DNA from: an uncultured Bacilli bacterium
GTDB taxonomy: Bacteria > Bacillota_I > Bacilli_A > RF39 > UBA660
Length of the DNA: 10,475 nt
Assembly: GCA_947587565.1 (NCBI GenBank)
Contig: CANPYA010000041.1
Location: forward strand, 1 to 10,475
Reading direction: 5' to 3'
The stretch's first letter is position 1, and every line of letters begins with the position of its first letter. Of this stretch, positions 6,812 to 10,475 are shown piece by piece. The translations under genes were made by a program, and so were the position numbers. The notes under the pieces are model-generated. The model had not been told where the DNA came from. It searched no databases and saw nothing but the letters and a program-made list of their open reading frames with translations.

Positions 6812-8836
6812 ATGCAAAAAAATAAAAAAACAATATTTTGGTGTATTACAACTATTATATTATTTACTTTAGGATTAGTATTTTTGGGTTATAAAAATAC
6901 TACCATCAAAAATACGAAGTTAAATGTTGAATTAACTGAAAGACCACGTTTAGAAGATGATTTTTATGATTATATTAATTATGATAAATTAAGTCAAAAA
7001 TTAATTGATGAAAGTAATCTAAGTGACGTTTGGACATACTATTCAGATTATGCTGAGAAGATTGAAAATGAAAAAAAAGATATTATTAATACTATTGTAG
7101 CAAGTTGTGATACTTATACTCAAGATTCTCCTTATAGTAAATTATGTACTTATTATAATTCTTTAAAAAATATGGATTATAATGCTAATAAAACAACTTT
7201 AGATGAATATGTAAATTTAATTAATTCATCTAAAAATATCGAGGAATATTTAAATAATATTGCTATAGTTAATAACAAACTTTATAATACTAATATATTA
7301 TTTACATTATCTTTTGATATAAAAGACTTAGATTTTGATGAAGCTTATCCAGAAATAGATTATATGTTTTATGATTATACTAATAGTACTTATTATTATA
7401 ATTCAGCCACTATTAGTAGTTATGGTAAAGAAAGAAATACATTAAAAAATGCTGATTTAAAAATATTAATGAAATATGGTTATGAAGAAGCGGAAGCCAG
7501 AAAAATAGTGGCGGATGTTTATGAAATGTATGCGGAAATTGCTAAATTTTCTTCACTTTGGCAAGAAGATGATGAAGCTAAATTATATAGTTATGTAGAA
7601 TTAAAAAATAAATATCCTAATATTAATTTTGATTTAATAAAAAATGAATTAGATAGTCGTTATGAAGTTTCTGATTATGTTTTAGTTTTAGATGAATCAC
7701 AATTAAATTTAATAAATAAATATTTAGTTAATGATAATTTAGAAACTTTGAAAAACTATGCTTTATTAAGAATATTATATAGTTATGGTGATACTATTGA
7801 TAATAATATTTATGATATTATAAATAAATTAGACAAAGATTTAAGTGGTGATATTACCACTACAAATGATGAAGATTATATCTATGACGCTATTAATTAT
7901 TTGTTTAATGATACAATTACTCTTGAATTTGCTAAAAAACATTCTTATGATAAACTTAAAGATTATTATACAGAATTAATTAATAATTATTTAGAAGAAT
8001 ATCGAGTTAGAATTAATAGTGAAACTTGGTTAAGTGATACTACTAAAAATAATGCTCTTAAAAAAATAGATAATATGGGAATAAATGTCTTATATCCCGA
8101 TTATGATAAAGCCATTTATTATAATGTTACAGGTAATAATTTCTATGAAGTAGATTATAATATTTATAATTCTTATATAAAATACTTATTTAATAATATT
8201 AAAGATTATGATGTACTTACTAATGATTGGTTAGAAGTAAATGCTTTTTATTCACCAATGTCTAATTTAATTCTTTTAGAATTAGGTTATGTTTATGCTT
8301 TTAATTCTGCGATGGAAATTGATATCAATAAAATAAATGATTATTATTATGAAACCTTAGGAGGAATAGGGTATACAATAGGTCATGAATTATCACATGC
8401 TTTTGATAATACAGGATCCCAATATGATGAATATGGCAAAAAAAATAATTGGTGGACTAATGAAGATAAAATTGCCTATAATAAACTTAATTTAAAAGTA
8501 GAAAAATATTATGATAAATTAGGTCAAGATGGTTATCAAACTTTAGGAGAAAATATTGCTGATTTAGGTGGTTTTGGTTTAACCATTCAAATTGCGGAAA
8601 GTAAACAAGCCACTAATGATGATTATAAAAAAATATTTGAAAGTGCTGCTAAATTTGATGCTATGCAATCTTCTAGTTTTTTTAACGGTTGGTTGTTATT
8701 AAATGATGAACACTCATCAAATAAAAATCGGATTAATGGAGTATATTCATCTTTAGATAAATTTTATGAAGTATATAATATTAGTAAAAATGATAAGATG
8801 TATGTAGCTCCTAGTGAACGAGTTCGCGTATGGTAA
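6812..8836 (+). CDS. Membrane-anchored M13 family (neprilysin/PepO-type) zinc metallopeptidase
   Basis: This 674-residue protein is full length for M13. A signal-anchor (about 8-26) with no lipobox predicts a surface-exposed enzyme. The mature domain opens with the family-typical LEDDFYDYIN (47-56). The substrate-binding NAFYSP (477-482) precedes the zinc site HELSH (His525, Glu526, His529). The third ligand is Glu580 with Asp584 in GENIADLGG. The transition-state histidine is His634 in NDEHSSNKNR, with Arg640. The protein ends RVRVW, matching the conserved C-terminal VW. M13 enzymes cut peptides and small proteins of limited length. The two cysteines that clamp the neprilysin C-terminus are absent; Cys99 and Cys112 remain and could pair. 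A strong AAGGAG (6796-6801) precedes the ATG. It is the last gene of the ABC operon, 18 bp after the ATPase, suggesting degradation or processing of the transporter's peptide substrate (inference). Confidence 0.94.
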   Translation: MQKNKKTIFWCITTIILFTLGLVFLGYKNTTIKNTKLNVELTERPRLEDDFYDYINYDKLSQKLIDESNLSDVWTYYSDYAEKIENEKKDIINTIVASCDTYTQDSPYSKLCTYYNSLKNMDYNANKTTLDEYVNLINSSKNIEEYLNNIAIVNNKLYNTNILFTLSFDIKDLDFDEAYPEIDYMFYDYTNSTYYYNSATISSYGKERNTLKNADLKILMKYGYEEAEARKIVADVYEMYAEIAKFSSLWQEDDEAKLYSYVELKNKYPNINFDLIKNELDSRYEVSDYVLVLDESQLNLINKYLVNDNLETLKNYALLRILYSYGDTIDNNIYDIINKLDKDLSGDITTTNDEDYIYDAINYLFNDTITLEFAKKHSYDKLKDYYTELINNYLEEYRVRINSETWLSDTTKNNALKKIDNMGINVLYPDYDKAIYYNVTGNNFYEVDYNIYNSYIKYLFNNIKDYDVLTNDWLEVNAFYSPMSNLILLELGYVYAFNSAMEIDINKINDYYYETLGGIGYTIGHELSHAFDNTGSQYDEYGKKNNWWTNEDKIAYNKLNLKVEKYYDKLGQDGYQTLGENIADLGGFGLTIQIAESKQATNDDYKKIFESAAKFDAMQSSSFFNGWLLLNDEHSSNKNRINGVYSSLDKFYEVYNISKNDKMYVAPSERVRVW

Positions 8837-8866
8837 AAAAAAGCAAGTCATTGTGGCTTGCTTTTT
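8837..8866. terminator. Bidirectional intrinsic terminator between convergent genes
   Basis: GCAAGTC (8843-8849) pairs with GGCTTGC (8855-8861), with one T-G wobble and a 5-nt loop ATTGT. It is flanked by an A-tract (8837-8842) and a T-tract (8862-8866) that extend the stem. It lies directly after the M13 stop codon and 8 bp before the stop of the minus-strand pair, so it can end transcription in both directions. Confidence 0.9.
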
Positions 8867-8874
8867 AGTTTAAA

Positions 8875-9087
8875 TTATTTTTTCTTTTTATTTAATACAA
8901 GAAATCCAATACAACCTACTAAAAATAATAATGTTGGCAATATATAAAATAAATCATTAAAATCTTTTACATTTTCATCAACAGTTACTAAATACATTAA
9001 TAATAATCCTGAAACAGCAAGCATTATGGCAAATACTACGGAATATATTGTCTTTTTATTAGTTTTCTTTTTACTACTTTTTTTCAT
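8875..9087 (-). CDS. Small two-helix membrane protein (70 aa), unknown function
   Basis: This is a 70-residue protein that I do not recognise. It has a Lys/Ser-rich N-terminus (MKKSSKKKTNKK), helix 1 about 14-35, a short acidic loop (DENVKDFND, 37-45), helix 2 about 46-65, and a terminal run of lysines. Positive charges at both ends predict a hairpin with both termini in the cytoplasm and the acidic loop outside. Its ATG overlaps the TGA of the upstream minus-strand gene as ATGA, so the two are translationally coupled. A purine-rich GAAAGGA ribosome site (about 9094-9102, read on the minus strand) lies inside the end of that gene. Small hairpin proteins of this kind may be immunity, stress or transporter-accessory proteins, but nothing here decides among them. 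Confidence 0.7.
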   Translation of the reverse strand: MKKSSKKKTNKKTIYSVVFAIMLAVSGLLLMYLVTVDENVKDFNDLFYILPTLLFLVGCIGFLVLNKKKK

Positions 9088-9386
9088 TTTTCTTTCCTTT
9101 CACAATATTTTCTAAGTTCTTGTTGATAGATTAACTGAGCAATAAAAAATGTTAAAAAACTTAGTAAAAAAGTCAAGAAACCTATAATATAGATATAAGT
9201 CATTTCAAATTCTTCATTAGGTATCAAAGAAGTTATTAGTCCTAAAATCATAACTACCAAAAAAAGAATTAATCCAAAAATAAATGGTATGTTTGAAAAA
9301 ACAAGTATTCTTCTACCATAGGCAGTTTTATTAAAATCGCCTTGTAGTTTTAAAAGTTCCTTACTATTTAATTTGTATAGGTTCAT
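9084..9386 (-). CDS. Small two-helix membrane protein (100 aa), unknown function
   Basis: This 100-residue protein has an amphipathic, charged N-terminal segment (LNSKELLKLQGDFNKTAYGRR, about 6-26, described by its start and end), helix 1 about 29-52, a short acidic loop (PNEEFEMT, 56-63), helix 2 about 64-86, and a basic tail (RKYCERKEK). No domain is recognised. A perfect AAAGGAGG (9394-9401, minus strand) sits 7 nt before the ATG, so the gene is very likely real and well translated. Its stop is TGA within the ATGA overlap with the next gene, which supports TGA being read as stop in this organism. A good promoter (9407-9435) precedes it. Together with the 70-residue protein it forms a two-gene minus-strand operon ending at the shared terminator. 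Confidence 0.78.
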   Translation of the reverse strand: MNLYKLNSKELLKLQGDFNKTAYGRRILVFSNIPFIFGLILFLVVMILGLITSLIPNEEFEMTYIYIIGFLTFLLSFLTFFIAQLIYQQELRKYCERKEK

Positions 9387-9406
9387 TATTATGCCTCCTT
9401 TATTTT

Positions 9407-9435
9407 ATTAAATACTAATTATTTTTTATAGTCAA
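9407..9435 (-). promoter_or_regulatory. Sigma-A-type promoter for the minus-strand pair
   Basis: Read on the minus strand, TTGACT (9435-9430) is followed after 17 bp by TTTAAT (9412-9407). These are a five-of-six -35 and a five-of-six -10 with ideal spacing. A start near 9400 would place the AAAGGAGG ribosome site at the very 5' end of the transcript, giving a leader of about 15 nt. An alternative minus-strand TATAAT at 9482-9477 lacks a -35. Confidence 0.6.
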
Positions 9436-9438
9436 TTG

Positions 9439-9455
9439 AATAAATTAAATTTATT
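9439..9455. repeat. 17-bp inverted repeat in divergent promoter region
   Basis: AATAAAT (9439-9445) and ATTTATT (9449-9455) are perfect inverted arms around TAA. The repeat lies just upstream of the minus-strand -35 and between the two divergent promoters, where a repressor or dimeric regulator could act. The arms are pure A/T, so chance is a serious alternative. Confidence 0.25.
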
Positions 9456-9461
9456 TGCCTT

Positions 9462-9478
9462 TTTACATAAGTTTACAT
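9462..9478 (+). repeat. Phased TTTACAT direct repeat upstream of promoter
   Basis: TTTACAT occurs at 9462-9468 and at 9472-9478, exactly 10 bp apart, 14 bp upstream of the -35 of the plus-strand promoter. It resembles the TTCACA-type hexamers upstream of the ABC operon and the TT-A-ACA hexamers known for PhoP-type regulators. It may be an OmpR-family binding site (inference). Confidence 0.35.
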
Positions 9479-9492
9479 TATAAGAATTTAAT

Positions 9493-9521
9493 TTGACTAA
9501 TAAATAATCCATTAGTATAAT
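9493..9521 (+). promoter_or_regulatory. Strong sigma-A-type promoter for the 205-aa gene
   Basis: TTGACT (9493-9498) and TATAAT (9516-9521) are separated by exactly 17 bp, the best-scoring promoter in the window. A start near 9528 leaves a leader of about 11 nt with the GGAGG ribosome site (9530-9534) at its extreme 5' end. Confidence 0.7.
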
Positions 9522-9538
9522 TAAATAGTGGAGGAGTT

Positions 9539-10156
9539 ATGAAAAAAAGTTTAAAAATTATTTTAATTGTTTTAGGAGTTCTTATTTGCCTTATTATTCT
9601 TGATACTTTGCAAGCTAAAATATTTGATAATAGTCCAATATTAAAAGTAAGAGAGAATTTAAATAATAGTAATATAAATTATATTGATAAAGGAATTTTA
9701 GTAGATACTTACTATTATAATACTGGAAATAAAAAAGCTTTATTTAAATGGGAACCAAGATTATTTAGTGAAAATTCTGAAAGTAACCAAAAATTTGATT
9801 TCTATTTTTCAGAATATGAAGAAGATTATGATACTATAAAATTTAATAAATATTATTTTCATAATAATAGACAAATATATTTAGCTAGTAATATTAAAGA
9901 ATTTTATGTTACCGAAGATAAAACTATGAACTTAAGAACATTTTTAGCAAATGATAATATTACTCTAGATGATGCCTTAAAAAAGATTACCGATAAATTA
10001 GAACTAGATGGAGCATTATATGATGGAGGTACTAAAGTATATAAATCCAAAGAAAAAGACATAACTATAATTACTTGCAATACTATTGAAGGTAATAAAG
10101 ATGTTTATATTGGTAATTATTTAGTAAGTTTAGAAGATGGTATGTGTGGAAGATAA
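9539..10156 (+). CDS. Membrane-anchored conserved hypothetical protein (205 aa)
   Basis: This 205-residue protein has one N-terminal hydrophobic helix (about 5-22) and an extracytoplasmic remainder. The segment SPILKVRENLNN...INYIDKGILVDTYYY (32-60, given in part) followed by ALFKW, and the C-terminal LDGALYDGGTKVYKS (156-170) with CNTIEGNKDVYIG (180-192), look like a hypothetical family I recall from gut Firmicutes. I know of no assigned function. The middle (about 72-120) is Tyr/Asp/Glu-rich and looks more variable. No catalytic motif is evident. A GTGGAGGAG ribosome site just before the ATG and a strong promoter support expression. Cys180 and Cys203 could form a disulfide. The next gene starts 32 bp downstream and is probably co-transcribed. 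Confidence 0.82.
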   Translation: MKKSLKIILIVLGVLICLIILDTLQAKIFDNSPILKVRENLNNSNINYIDKGILVDTYYYNTGNKKALFKWEPRLFSENSESNQKFDFYFSEYEEDYDTIKFNKYYFHNNRQIYLASNIKEFYVTEDKTMNLRTFLANDNITLDDALKKITDKLELDGALYDGGTKVYKSKEKDITIITCNTIEGNKDVYIGNYLVSLEDGMCGR

Positions 10157-10188
10157 GTAATAAAAAAATAATTTGAGGAAAATGCCTG

Positions 10189-10475
10189 ATGCGTGATTTA
10201 AGTAAAAATTTGGAAAATAGAGAAATAAATTATTCTAAATTATTAGAATATGGTTTTATTAGAAATAAGAATAGTTATATTTATGAAGTAGATATTTGTA
10301 ATAATCGTTTTAAAGTAGTTGTAGAAATATCGGAAGCTAAACAAATATCAAAAGTAATTGATAAACTCACTAATGAAGAGTATATTTTGGCAGATGTTCC
10401 AGATTCTTCTGGAGACTTTGTTGGTAAAGTCAAAGATGAATATAATTTAGTTATAAATGATGTAATTAATAAATG
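10189..10475 (+). CDS. MmcQ/YjbR-like protein, N-terminal part (cut by window end)
   Basis: An open frame runs from the ATG at 10189 to the window end without a stop, giving 95 complete codons (MRDLSKNLENREI...NDVINK). It is preceded by GAGG (10175-10178) at a normal distance. A nearer ATG (10182) is in another frame and stops after four codons. The pattern LEYGFIRNKNSYIYEVDICNNRFKV, given here only as the region about 19-44, then KVIDKLTNEEYILADVP and GDFVGKVKDEY, resembles from memory a domain found in MmcQ/YjbR-family proteins: a beta-rich module with a V-D...EEY strand and a conserved FVG-V--EY helix start. MmcQ/YjbR proteins are small, cytoplasmic and of CyaY-like fold, with unclear function. 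No signal peptide is seen. The 3' end and full length are unknown. Confidence 0.65.
   Translation, partial: MRDLSKNLENREINYSKLLEYGFIRNKNSYIYEVDICNNRFKVVVEISEAKQISKVIDKLTNEEYILADVPDSSGDFVGKVKDEYNLVINDVINK

Noticed and set aside
9391..9411. Short plus-strand frame ATG CCT CCT... in the divergent region
   Set aside because: It has six codons only and is the reverse complement of the minus-strand ribosome site.

Overview
The window is very AT-rich DNA (about a quarter G+C by eye) with long runs of A and T, Lys/Asn/Ile/Tyr-rich proteins, AGGAGG-type ribosome binding sites and TAA-dominated stops. This fits a low-GC Firmicutes/Bacilli-type bacterium, plausibly an uncultivated gut lineage. The standard code is likely. 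All tryptophans are TGG, and a TGA stop forms a classic ATGA overlap between two small genes (9084-9087), so there is no sign of mycoplasma-type TGA=Trp reading. I see no tRNA, rRNA, CRISPR array, transposase or phage gene.

Region 1 (92-2772, + strand) is a three-gene cluster. It encodes a membrane-anchored C39-like cysteine peptidase, an OmpR-family response regulator and a sensor histidine kinase. The two regulatory proteins look strongly VanR/VanS-like (judged from memory of those families), but no vanH/A/X/Y gene is visible here. The kinase starts at a TTG inside the end of the regulator gene.

Region 2 (2833-8866, + strand) is a compact operon: an unrecognised membrane protein, a 10-helix FtsX-type ABC permease with two extracytoplasmic domains, its MacB/LolD-type ATPase, and a membrane-anchored M13 (neprilysin/PepO-type) zinc peptidase. 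It opens with an extended -10 promoter lacking a good -35. Three helically phased TTCA-type direct repeats lie just upstream, as expected of an OmpR-family activator site. It closes with a hairpin terminator.

Region 3 (8875-9386, - strand) is a pair of tiny two-helix membrane proteins, overlapping by ATGA, that converge on the same terminator. Region 4 (9387-9538) is a divergent promoter region. Region 5 (9539-end, + strand) holds a membrane-anchored conserved hypothetical protein and the start of a gene resembling the MmcQ/YjbR family, cut by the window edge.

Working model (inference): the VanRS-like pair senses an envelope or peptide signal and activates the operon in region 2. That operon's ABC system and surface M13 peptidase, with the upstream C39-like peptidase, would handle or degrade an extracellular peptide or repair the envelope. 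The substrate and the direction of transport cannot be read from the sequence.
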